Translations under genes and position numbers: made by a program | Notes under the pieces: model-generated | What the model was told of the DNA's origin: nothing | What the model saw: the letters and a program-made list of their open reading frames with translations, nothing else | Databases searched by the model: none | In this document: piece by piece, positions 7,901 to 15,321 of the stretch | Layout of the letters: the number at the start of each line of letters is the position of its first letter | Position numbering within the stretch: position 1 is the first letter of the stretch | NCBI GenBank assembly: GCA_902776685.1 | Contig: CACYRB010000002.1 | Span: 1-64,000 of the forward strand | Length of the DNA stretch: 64,000 bases | Source of the DNA: an uncultured Prevotellaceae bacterium | Lineage (GTDB): Bacteria; Bacteroidota; Bacteroidia; Bacteroidales; Bacteroidaceae | Reading direction: 5' to 3'

Positions 7901-9787
7901 ATGATACTGAACTACGATGTCATTGTTGTGGGCGGCGGACACGCCGGCTGTGAGGCTGCTTCGGCGGCGGCACGGCTGGGAGCGCAGACGCTGCTCGTCA
8001 CGATGGACATGAACAAGATTGCGCAGATGTCGTGCAACCCGGCGGTGGGCGGCATTGCCAAAGGACAGATCGTGCGCGAGATTGACGCGCTGGGCGGTCA
8101 GATGGGTCTGGTCACCGACGCGACGGCCATACAATTCCGCATGCTCAACTGCGGGAAAGGTCCCGCCGTGTGGAGTCCGCGAGCACAATGCGACCGCGAG
8201 AAATTCATCTGGAAATGGCGCGAGCAGCTCGACCATACCGATAACCTCGACATCTGGCAAGACCAAGCCGACGAGCTCGTCGTGGAGAACGGCGAGGCCG
8301 TGGGCGTGAAGACCATCTGGGGCGTGGAGATTCGCGCGAAATGCGTGGTCGTCACGGCGGGAACGTTCCTCAACGGACTCATGCACATGGGCCGCAAGCA
8401 GGTGCCGGGCGGACGATGTGCCGAGCCGGCTGTCTATCATTTCACCGAGAGCATCACCCGACACGGCATTCGCGCCGACCGCATGAAGACGGGCACGCCC
8501 GTGCGCATCGACCGACGCAGCGTGCACTTCGAAGACATGGAGGAACAGCCGGGCGAAGACCGTCCTTATATGTTCTCGTATGTCGGCGGCTCGCGACGAC
8601 TCAAGCAACTGCCCTGCTGGACCTGCAACACCAACGCCGAGGTGCACCGCGTGCTACGCGAAGGACTGGACGACTCGCCGCTCTACAACGGGCAAATTCA
8701 GTCTATCGGCCCGCGCTACTGCCCCTCCATCGAGACTAAGCTGGTGACGTTTCCCGACCGCGAGCAGCACCCGCTCTTCCTCGAACCTGAAGGCGAAGAC
8801 ACCAACGAGATGTATCTCAACGGCTTCTCGTCGAGTATGCCTATCAATGTACAACTCGCTGCTATTCAACAGATTAAGTGCTTCCGTGATGCGAAAGTCT
8901 ACCGACCTGGCTATGCCATTGAGTACGACTTTTTCGACCCTACCCAACTGAGCCACTCGCTTGAATCGAAGGTTGTAAAAAACCTGTTCTTTGCCGGTCA
9001 GGTGAACGGCACGACGGGTTACGAAGAGGCTGGCGGCCAGGGACTTATGGCAGGCATAAATGCTGCACTGCGGGCTGGTGAAACGGCTGAACGCCCGTTC
9101 TGCCCATTCACGCTCGGACGCGACGAGGCTTATATCGGCGTGCTCATCGACGACCTGGTCACGAAAGGTGTTGACGAGCCCTACCGCATGTTCACCTCAC
9201 GGGCAGAATACCGCATTCTGCTTCGACAAGACGATGCCGACGCGCGACTGACAGAACGCAGCTATCAGCTGGGACTGGCCTCGCGCGAACGCTATGACTG
9301 GTGGCTGCAGAAGAAGGCCGACATCGAACGAATACTCGACTTCTGCGACAACACATCGGTGAAAATGGCTGACGCCAACGCCGCCCTCGAGGCACTCGGC
9401 ACTACCCCACTCCGCTTCGGCTGCAAACTCACCGAACTGCTCTCCCGCCCCCAGCTCTCCATGCAGATGCTCACCTCCGTAGTCCCGGGCTTGGCCGAGG
9501 TGCTCAACGCCGCCGAAAACCGAAAGGAGGAGATTGCCGAAGCTGCGGAAATCAGAATCAAATATAAAGGATATATCGAACGCGAACGCATCGTGGCAGA
9601 GAAGATGCACCGACTGGAAAACATCCGAATCAAAGGTCGGTTCGACTACTCCACCCTGCACGAAATATCGACCGAAGGCCGACAAAAACTCCAGCGCATT
9701 GACCCCGAGACACTGGCCCAAGCCAGTCGAATCCCCGGAGTTTCGCCAAGCGACATCAATGTGTTGCTCGTACTGTTAGGAAGATAG
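7901..9787 (+). CDS. mnmG: tRNA uridine-5-carboxymethylaminomethyl(34) synthesis enzyme MnmG (GidA)
   Basis: Encodes 628 residues, the usual length for MnmG. It works with MnmE to add the carboxymethylaminomethyl group to U34 of certain tRNAs, using FAD and methylene-tetrahydrofolate. The N-terminal FAD-binding motif GGGHAGCEAA (residues 11-20) is intact, as are the conserved stretches MSCNPAVGGIAKG and NGTTGYEEAGGQG, and the C-terminal helical domain (IEREKxxA-like KYKGYIERE) that binds MnmE/tRNA is present. It heads a housekeeping run mnmG-apt-uvrC and has its own promoter. mnmG/gidA is often close to the chromosome origin, which fits the parS-like sites on both sides of the next gene. Confidence 0.97.
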   Translation: MILNYDVIVVGGGHAGCEAASAAARLGAQTLLVTMDMNKIAQMSCNPAVGGIAKGQIVREIDALGGQMGLVTDATAIQFRMLNCGKGPAVWSPRAQCDREKFIWKWREQLDHTDNLDIWQDQADELVVENGEAVGVKTIWGVEIRAKCVVVTAGTFLNGLMHMGRKQVPGGRCAEPAVYHFTESITRHGIRADRMKTGTPVRIDRRSVHFEDMEEQPGEDRPYMFSYVGGSRRLKQLPCWTCNTNAEVHRVLREGLDDSPLYNGQIQSIGPRYCPSIETKLVTFPDREQHPLFLEPEGEDTNEMYLNGFSSSMPINVQLAAIQQIKCFRDAKVYRPGYAIEYDFFDPTQLSHSLESKVVKNLFFAGQVNGTTGYEEAGGQGLMAGINAALRAGETAERPFCPFTLGRDEAYIGVLIDDLVTKGVDEPYRMFTSRAEYRILLRQDDADARLTERSYQLGLASRERYDWWLQKKADIERILDFCDNTSVKMADANAALEALGTTPLRFGCKLTELLSRPQLSMQMLTSVVPGLAEVLNAAENRKEEIAEAAEIRIKYKGYIERERIVAEKMHRLENIRIKGRFDYSTLHEISTEGRQKLQRIDPETLAQASRIPGVSPSDINVLLVLLGR

Positions 9788-9801
9788 TTTCACGTGAAAC
9801 A
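9786..9801. promoter_or_regulatory. parS-like ParB-binding site 1
   Basis: AGTTTCACGTGAAACA matches the widely conserved 16-bp parS consensus TGTTTCACGTGAAACA at 15 of 16 positions. It begins within the mnmG stop codon and leads into the apt leader. A perfect 14-bp palindrome of this kind is very rare by chance, and a second copy lies 581 nt further on. Confidence 0.82.
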
Positions 9802-9834
9802 AAATATAAGAAAACCATCAACAACTGTTTGAAA

Positions 9835-10365
9835 ATGAATAATAAAGTATTACTCGACAATCTGCGTTGCATCCCAGATTGGCCCATCAAGGGTGTGAAC
9901 TTCAGAGACGTCACTACCCTATTCAAAAACCCGAAAAGTTTAAAGGAAATCAGCGACGAACTGTATGAAATCTACAAGGACAAGGGCATCACGAAAATCG
10001 TGGGCATTGAGTCGCGCGGCTTCGTCATGTCGTCGGCACTCGCTACACGCATCGGTGCCGGAGTCGTTCTTTGCCGCAAACCGGGCAAACTGCCTTGCGA
10101 AACTGTACAGCAAAGCTATGCCAAGGAGTATGGCATCGACACCATCGAGATTCACAAGGACGCCATCGAAGAGGGCGACGTCGTTCTGTTACACGACGAC
10201 CTGCTGGCTACCGGCGGAACCATGAAGGCTGCATGCGACCTGGTCAAAAAATTCAAGCCCAAGAAAGTTTATGCCAACTTCATCATCGAACTGGTGAACG
10301 AAGGCTTTGAAGGTCGTAACATTTTCGACGACGACATTGAGGTCAGCTCACTAATACAGATTTAA
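9835..10365 (+). CDS. apt: Adenine phosphoribosyltransferase
   Basis: Encodes 176 residues. It converts adenine and PRPP to AMP and diphosphate (purine salvage, cytosol). The ATG at 9835 gives MNNKVLLDNLRCIPDWPIKG, which fits the family; a TTG two codons earlier is less likely. The N-terminal IPDWPIKGVNFRDVTTLF is the typical APT opening and VVLLHDDLLATGGTM is the PRPP-binding loop. The gene is bracketed by two parS-like palindromes, one in the mnmG-apt gap and one just after its stop. It lies between mnmG and uvrC on the same strand, with short gaps. Confidence 0.96.
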   Translation: MNNKVLLDNLRCIPDWPIKGVNFRDVTTLFKNPKSLKEISDELYEIYKDKGITKIVGIESRGFVMSSALATRIGAGVVLCRKPGKLPCETVQQSYAKEYGIDTIEIHKDAIEEGDVVLLHDDLLATGGTMKAACDLVKKFKPKKVYANFIIELVNEGFEGRNIFDDDIEVSSLIQI

Positions 10366-10366
10366 T

Positions 10367-10382
10367 TGTTTCACGTGAAACC
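10367..10382. promoter_or_regulatory. parS-like ParB-binding site 2
   Basis: TGTTTCACGTGAAACC, 15 of 16 positions of the parS consensus, immediately after the apt stop codon. Together with the site at 9786-9801 it suggests a ParB loading cluster near the origin. Confidence 0.82.
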
Positions 10383-10419
10383 ATAAACACGATAAACGTC
10401 CTAAAATAAGGATTCCCGA

Positions 10420-12258
10420 ATGACACGCGAGGAGAATCAGCAGCGTCTGGAGAAACTGAAAAACATCGTAGCAAGCCTCCCGGGCAAACCAGGCAGCTAT
10501 CAGTTCTACGACGAAAACCACACTATCATTTATGTGGGAAAGGCGAAGAACCTGAAAAATCGCGTGTCTTCATATTTCCATAAAGAGGTTGACCGTTTCA
10601 AAACGAAGATACTGGTGTCGAAAATCCACGACATCAGCTATACGGTTGTCAACACAGAGGAAGATGCGCTGTTGCTCGAAAACAGTCTGATAAAAAAATA
10701 CAATCCGCGCTATAATATCCTATTGAAGGACGGAAAGACCTATCCGAGCATCTGTGTAACAAAAGAACCCTACCCCAGAATCTTCAAGACACGAACCATC
10801 AACAAAAAGTTTGGAACTTTCTACGGACCCTACAGCCACATCGGTACCATGTATGCCATTCTCGATGTGATTAAAAAAACATATAAACCTCGAACATGTC
10901 GACTGCCTTTGACCGAAGAGAATATCGAAAAAGGCAAATTCAAACCTTGTCTGGAATACCACATTCATAATTGTTTAGGGCCTTGCATTAACAAACAAAC
11001 CTATCAGGAATATCAGGAAAGCATTGCACAGGCAAGGGAAATCTTGAAAGGCAATACGCGCGAACTGAGCCGGAAAATTCACGATGAAATGCTTAAAAAA
11101 GCAGAAAACTTGCAATTTGAAGAGGCCGAAGCATTGAAAATGAAATACTTGGCTCTCGAAAACTTCTGTGCGAAAAGCGAAGTCGTCAGCCATACCATCA
11201 ACGATGTCGATGTGTTTTCCATCACCGATGATGACGGCAACAAGAACGCCTTTATCAATTACTTGCACGTGAAGAACGGCGCCATCAACCAGAGTTTCAC
11301 CTTTGAATATAAGCGAAAACTCGATGAAACCGACCAAGAATTACTGCTAATGGCCATTTTGGAGATTCGCGAACGATTCGAAAGTACGGCTAAAGAAATC
11401 ATTGTCCCGTTCGAAATGGAGTGGAACATCAAGGATGCCGAGTTCTTTATTCCGCAGCGAGGCGATAAGAAAAAACTGCTCGAACTCTCAGAAATGAACG
11501 CCAAACAATACAAGTTCGACCGCCTGAAACAGGCCGAAAAGCTGAATCCTGAGCAAAAACAGACGCGCCTCATGAAAGAGTTGCAGCAGAAACTACAGCT
11601 CCCGAAACTCCCCTATCAGATTGAATGTTTCGACAATTCAAACATTTCCGGTACCGATGCCGTGGCTGGCTGTGTCGTATTCAAAGCCATGAAGCCGTCG
11701 AAAAAAGACTATCGCAAGTATAACATCAAGACAGTTACTGGTCCCGACGACTACGCATCGATGCAGGAAGTTGTCCGCCGACGCTACACCCGCATGATAG
11801 AGGAAGGCACTCCCCTACCCGACCTCATTATTACTGACGGCGGACAAGGTCAGATGAGCGTAGTCCGCGAGGTGGTTGAGGGCGAGCTCGGCCTGCAGAT
11901 TCCCATCGCCGGACTGGCCAAAGACAACCGACATAGAACCAACGAACTACTGTTTGGAAATCCTCCGCAAGTCATTGGTATTCAAACAAATAGCGAACTC
12001 TTTCACGTTCTGACACGCATTCAGGACGAAGTCCACCGCTATGCCATCACGTTCCACCGCGACAAACGGTCGAAACACGCCCTGCACAGCGAACTCGATG
12101 ACATTCAAGGCATTGGCCCGAAGACCCGCGAGTTAATCTTGAAGAAACTAAAGACCGTGAAGAGAATAAAAGAGACTGACATTCAACAGCTTACGGAAAT
12201 AATCGGCACAGCAAAAGCAAAGATTATTTACGATTATTTCCACAATCCCTTGAAATAA
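10420..12258 (+). CDS. uvrC: Excinuclease ABC subunit C
   Basis: Encodes 612 residues, typical for UvrC, the nuclease that cuts on both sides of DNA lesions in nucleotide excision repair. Visible domains are the GIY-YIG nuclease (residues ~18-100; PGSYQFYDENHTIIYVGKAK), a UVR motif near residue 215-245 (KKAENLQFEEAEALKMKY), the RNase H-like C-terminal nuclease (ECFDNSNISGTDAVAG near 405, DLIITDGGQGQM near 470) and terminal helix-hairpin-helix motifs (IQGIGPKTRELILKKL, near 565). It follows the second parS-like site by 37 nt. A promoter for the next gene begins directly after its stop. Confidence 0.97.
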   Translation: MTREENQQRLEKLKNIVASLPGKPGSYQFYDENHTIIYVGKAKNLKNRVSSYFHKEVDRFKTKILVSKIHDISYTVVNTEEDALLLENSLIKKYNPRYNILLKDGKTYPSICVTKEPYPRIFKTRTINKKFGTFYGPYSHIGTMYAILDVIKKTYKPRTCRLPLTEENIEKGKFKPCLEYHIHNCLGPCINKQTYQEYQESIAQAREILKGNTRELSRKIHDEMLKKAENLQFEEAEALKMKYLALENFCAKSEVVSHTINDVDVFSITDDDGNKNAFINYLHVKNGAINQSFTFEYKRKLDETDQELLLMAILEIRERFESTAKEIIVPFEMEWNIKDAEFFIPQRGDKKKLLELSEMNAKQYKFDRLKQAEKLNPEQKQTRLMKELQQKLQLPKLPYQIECFDNSNISGTDAVAGCVVFKAMKPSKKDYRKYNIKTVTGPDDYASMQEVVRRRYTRMIEEGTPLPDLIITDGGQGQMSVVREVVEGELGLQIPIAGLAKDNRHRTNELLFGNPPQVIGIQTNSELFHVLTRIQDEVHRYAITFHRDKRSKHALHSELDDIQGIGPKTRELILKKLKTVKRIKETDIQQLTEIIGTAKAKIIYDYFHNPLK

Positions 12259-12290
12259 TTTGGCTATCGTGTTGAAAATTCGTATCTTTG
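12259..12290 (+). promoter_or_regulatory. Promoter of dtd
   Basis: TTTG (12259-12262), 20-nt spacer, TATCTTTG (12283-12290), 32 nt before the dtd start. It begins immediately after the uvrC stop codon. Confidence 0.78.
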
Positions 12291-12321
12291 CCACAGAAAG
12301 CAAATCAATCGAAATTGTGCC

Positions 12322-12774
12322 ATGAGAGTAGTCATACAACGCGTAAGCAAGGCCAGCGTAACCATCGATGGAATGGTGAAATCAGAGATTGGAAACGGTC
12401 TGCTGATTCTCTTGGGCATAGAAGACGCTGACAGCCAGAACGATGCCGAATGGCTCGTAAAGAAAGTCGTGAACCTCCGCATCTTCGACGACGAGGCCGG
12501 CGTGATGAACCGATCCATTTTAGATGCCGGCGGTAATTGCATGGTTGTCAGCCAATTCACGTTGTTTGCTTCATATAAAAAGGGAAACCGTCCCTCATGG
12601 TTCCGAGCCAGCAAACACGAACATGCCATTCCGCTCTACGAATATTTCTGCACCAGAATTTCCGATGAAATCGGTAAAAAAGTAGCTACGGGCGAGTTTG
12701 GTGCCGACATGAAAGTAGCACTGGTGAACAATGGTCCCGTCACCATCTGCATGGACACGAAAAACAAAGAGTAA
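12322..12774 (+). CDS. dtd: D-aminoacyl-tRNA deacylase
   Basis: Encodes 150 residues, full length for DTD. It hydrolyses D-amino acids and glycine wrongly attached to tRNA, as a cytosolic dimer. The N-terminus MRVVIQRVSKASVTIDG and the two active-site motifs, SQFTLFASYKKGNRPSW (residues ~75-91) and NNGPVTICMD near the C-terminus, are intact. It has its own promoter directly after uvrC and is followed by the MazG-like gene 56 nt downstream. Confidence 0.96.
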   Translation: MRVVIQRVSKASVTIDGMVKSEIGNGLLILLGIEDADSQNDAEWLVKKVVNLRIFDDEAGVMNRSILDAGGNCMVVSQFTLFASYKKGNRPSWFRASKHEHAIPLYEYFCTRISDEIGKKVATGEFGADMKVALVNNGPVTICMDTKNKE

Positions 12775-12829
12775 AATCGTATAACACCCCTACCCCAAAC
12801 ATATCTAAAATATCAATAAACAAAAGACA

Positions 12830-13168
12830 ATGCCCGACAATATCACGTTGAACGAAGCACAACAGGCGGTAGACCGATGGATAAAGGAGTATGGCGTTCG
12901 CTATTTCTCCGAGTTGACCAACATGGCTGTGCTCACCGAGGAAGTGGGCGAGTTGGCTCGCGTGATTGCCCGCAAATATGGCGACCAGAGTTTCAAAGCC
13001 GGCGAAACTGACAACCTCGGTGAAGAGATGGCCGACGTGCTGTGGGTGCTGCTTTGCCTGGCCAACCAGACAGGAGTGAATTTGACCGATGAATTCGGCA
13101 AAAATTTGCAGAAGAAGACCCAACGTGACAACCTAAGACATATTCAAAATCCAAAACTAAAAGCATAG
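12830..13168 (+). CDS. MazG-like nucleotide pyrophosphohydrolase
   Basis: Encodes 112 residues. It carries the metal-binding EExxE...ExxD signature of the all-alpha NTP-pyrophosphatase superfamily: LTEEVGELARVI (residues ~35-46) and GEEMADVLWVLL (near 64-75). Members hydrolyse nucleoside triphosphates, often non-canonical ones, to monophosphates; the substrate of this one cannot be told from sequence. It ends 6 nt before the deoC start, so the two are almost certainly cotranscribed, and its position after uvrC and dtd fits a nucleotide-quality role. Confidence 0.88.
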   Translation: MPDNITLNEAQQAVDRWIKEYGVRYFSELTNMAVLTEEVGELARVIARKYGDQSFKAGETDNLGEEMADVLWVLLCLANQTGVNLTDEFGKNLQKKTQRDNLRHIQNPKLKA

Positions 13169-13174
13169 ATTATT

Positions 13175-14119
13175 ATGATGCACGATCATGAACACTGCGG
13201 GTGCGGATGCCACCATCACGAGCACGCACACGATGAAAACAAGATCCAGACTGCTCTGGGTAAGTATGAATTGGCTGTCGACGACGCAAAGGTGCAAGCC
13301 GCTGTGCGCCAGCTGATTGCCGAGAAAGTGCCGCAAAACGACACGCTCGAAGTAAAGAAATTCCTGATGGGCAGCATCGAGCTGACCACGCTGAAGACCA
13401 CCGACTCGGAAGAGAGCGTGCTGGCCTTCACCGAACGCGTCAACCAATACGACGCACAGTTCCCCGACCTGCCCCACCTCGCAACCATTTGCGTCTATCC
13501 CTGCTTCGCCAAGACCGTCAGCCAGACGCTCGAGGTCGATGGTGTTGAAGTGGCCTGTGTCTCAGGTAGTTTCCCCTCATCGCAAGCCCTCATCGAGGTA
13601 AAGGTGGCTGAGACAGCCTTGGCCGTAAAGGATGGTGCCACCGAAATCGACATCGTCATGCCCGTGGGCAAGTTCCTCTCCGGCGACTACGAAGGCGTCA
13701 GCGACGACATCGCCGAGCTGAAGGCCGTCTGCGGTCCCGATGTAGCCATGAAGGTGATACTCGAAACAGGCTGTCTGGGAACAGGTGAAAACATTAAAAT
13801 AGCGTCCATTTTATCGATGTATGCCGGTGCCGACTACATCAAGACCAGCACGGGCAAGGAAAAGATTTCTGCCACGCCCGAGGCAGCCTATGTCATGTGC
13901 CAGGCCATCAAGGAATACTACGACGAGACCGGCATCCAGATTGGTTTCAAGCCTGCCGGCGGCATCAACACCGTGATGGATGCCGTCATCTACTACACCA
14001 TCGTGAAGGAAGTTCTTGGCGAGAAGTGGCTCACCAACAAGTGGTTCCGTTTGGGCACAAGCCGTCTGGCCAACCTGCTATTGAGCGAGATTCAAGGAGA
14101 AGAAACGAAGTTCTTCTGA
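13175..14119 (+). CDS. deoC: Deoxyribose-phosphate aldolase with His/Cys-rich N-terminus
   Basis: Encodes 314 residues. DeoC cleaves 2-deoxyribose-5-phosphate to acetaldehyde and glyceraldehyde-3-phosphate (deoxynucleoside catabolism, cytosol). The TIM-barrel core is clear: ATICVYPCF, EIDIVMPVGKFLSGDYEGV, the Schiff-base lysine in DYIKTSTGK, and GFKPAGGI with the second conserved lysine. The protein is longer than the ~220-260 residues usual for the short forms; the extra N-terminus begins with a metal-binding-looking stretch (MHDHEHCGCGCHHHEHAHDE). Two ATGs are adjacent (13175, 13178). It is the last gene of its run and is followed by a strong terminator shared with the convergent gene. Confidence 0.93.
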   Translation: MMHDHEHCGCGCHHHEHAHDENKIQTALGKYELAVDDAKVQAAVRQLIAEKVPQNDTLEVKKFLMGSIELTTLKTTDSEESVLAFTERVNQYDAQFPDLPHLATICVYPCFAKTVSQTLEVDGVEVACVSGSFPSSQALIEVKVAETALAVKDGATEIDIVMPVGKFLSGDYEGVSDDIAELKAVCGPDVAMKVILETGCLGTGENIKIASILSMYAGADYIKTSTGKEKISATPEAAYVMCQAIKEYYDETGIQIGFKPAGGINTVMDAVIYYTIVKEVLGEKWLTNKWFRLGTSRLANLLLSEIQGEETKFF

Positions 14120-14128
14120 GGCATTCAG

Positions 14129-14168
14129 GGTTTCTCAAAAGTAGGAAACGCTTTTGAGAAACCGTTTT
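14129..14168. terminator. Terminator after deoC
   Basis: GGTTTCTCAAAAG (14129-14141) and CTTTTGAGAAACC (14151-14163) form a perfect 13-bp stem, followed by GTTTTTC. It lies between convergent genes. Confidence 0.85.
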
Positions 14169-14186
14169 TCAAGAAGTGAGACACCG

Positions 14187-14249
14187 GTTTCCACAAACTA
14201 AGACACCGATTCCCAAGAAGTGAGAATCGGTGTTTCTGTTTGTGGAAAC
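14187..14249. terminator. Nested double-stem hairpin between convergent genes
   Basis: The outer stem GTTTCCACAAAC (14187-14198) / GTTTGTGGAAAC (14238-14249) encloses an inner stem ACACCGATTC (14203-14212) / GAATCGGTGT (14224-14233). It ends 6 nt before the stop of the reverse-strand prenyl synthase gene and probably terminates that transcript. Confidence 0.75.
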
Positions 14250-14254
14250 AAAAG

Positions 14255-15232
14255 CTATAATTTTCTTTCGCTCATGAAATCGAGGTAAGCCTGGAGCGAA
14301 CGCTTGATGTCGGGCGACGTAACGTGCTGGTCGATAAACTGTTGGGCCTCGCGATGGAAATCGGCCATGCGCTGTTCGGCATACTCTATCCCACCCTGCA
14401 CCTTAGCAAAATCAACTAAAACCGCGATTTCATCGGGATTAATTGTTCCCTCCTTCACCTTTCTTGCCAGCTTGACCATCGACTCATAAGGCGAGTTGTT
14501 GAGTGCGTAGAGCACGGGCAGCGTCAGCTTTCCCTCGGCCATATCGTTGCCGGTAGGCTTACCTATTTCCTTCGAGTCGTAATAGTCAAAGATATCGTCG
14601 CGAATCTGGAAGATGATGCCCAGCCGTTGACCGAAGAGCTTAGCTGCCTCGACCGCTTCGTCGGAAGCGCCAGCCGAGAGCGCACCGATAGCCGCGCAGG
14701 CCTCAAACAGCGCGGCCGTCTTCTGCTTGATGACATCATAATAAACCTCTTCCGAGAAATCAACGCGCTGGATATTAGACAGTTGCAAGATTTCGCCGTC
14801 GCTCAGCGTCCGTCCCAGTTCGGCCAGATATCGGATGATGGTCTCGTTGTGCGTATAGCTCACGTGCAGCAGCGCCGTCGAAAGAATGTAGTCGCCCACC
14901 AACACCGCCACCTTATTATCATAGGAAGCATTCACCGAAGCCTGTCCGCGCCGCTCACTACTCTCGTCGACCACATCATCGTGCACCAACGAAGCCGTGT
15001 GCAACAGCTCCAGTCCAACAGCAGCATTTTGTGCCACATCCCCCACCCTGCCGAAGTTCTTGGCCATCAGCAGGATAAGCATCGGACGCATGCGCTTGCC
15101 TGCCCGCTTCCGGATGTGTTCCAACGCTTGACCGAGCAAACCGTCTTCATGGGTCAGCGAACGATTAAAAAGTTCGATGAAATCGGCAATTTCTGTCGAA
15201 ATCGGTTCTCTAATAACGGGTATATAATCCAT
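14255..15232 (-). CDS. Polyprenyl diphosphate synthase
   Basis: Encodes 325 residues from the ATG at 15232. An in-frame ATG at 15283 would add 17 residues, but a promoter -10-like box (TAATTTTG, reverse strand) lies between the two, favouring 15232. The trans-isoprenyl synthase motifs are intact: HDDVVDESSERRG (first Asp-rich motif) and QIRDDIFDYY (second). The enzyme condenses isopentenyl diphosphate onto an allylic primer to make the long polyprenyl chain used for menaquinone (chain length cannot be read from sequence). It is divergent from polA. Confidence 0.93.
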   Translation of the reverse strand: MDYIPVIREPISTEIADFIELFNRSLTHEDGLLGQALEHIRKRAGKRMRPMLILLMAKNFGRVGDVAQNAAVGLELLHTASLVHDDVVDESSERRGQASVNASYDNKVAVLVGDYILSTALLHVSYTHNETIIRYLAELGRTLSDGEILQLSNIQRVDFSEEVYYDVIKQKTAALFEACAAIGALSAGASDEAVEAAKLFGQRLGIIFQIRDDIFDYYDSKEIGKPTGNDMAEGKLTLPVLYALNNSPYESMVKLARKVKEGTINPDEIAVLVDFAKVQGGIEYAEQRMADFHREAQQFIDQHVTSPDIKRSLQAYLDFMSERKL

Positions 15233-15252
15233 AGCAGTGTTGAAATTTACGA

Positions 15253-15260
15253 CAAAATTA
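15253..15260 (-). promoter_or_regulatory. -7 box of the prenyl synthase promoter
   Basis: Reverse-strand TAATTTTG fits TAnnTTTG; no good TTTG -33 box is visible at the expected distance. It supports the downstream start codon at 15232. Confidence 0.5.
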
Positions 15261-15321
15261 CTGAAAATTTCGATATTACTCACTTTTTTTTCGTAATTTT
15301 ACCGCAAAAATAAAAGAAAAT

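Noticed and set aside
15233..15283. Longer N-terminus for the prenyl synthase
   Set aside because: The extra 17 residues are not typical of the family and the -7 box lies inside that stretch.
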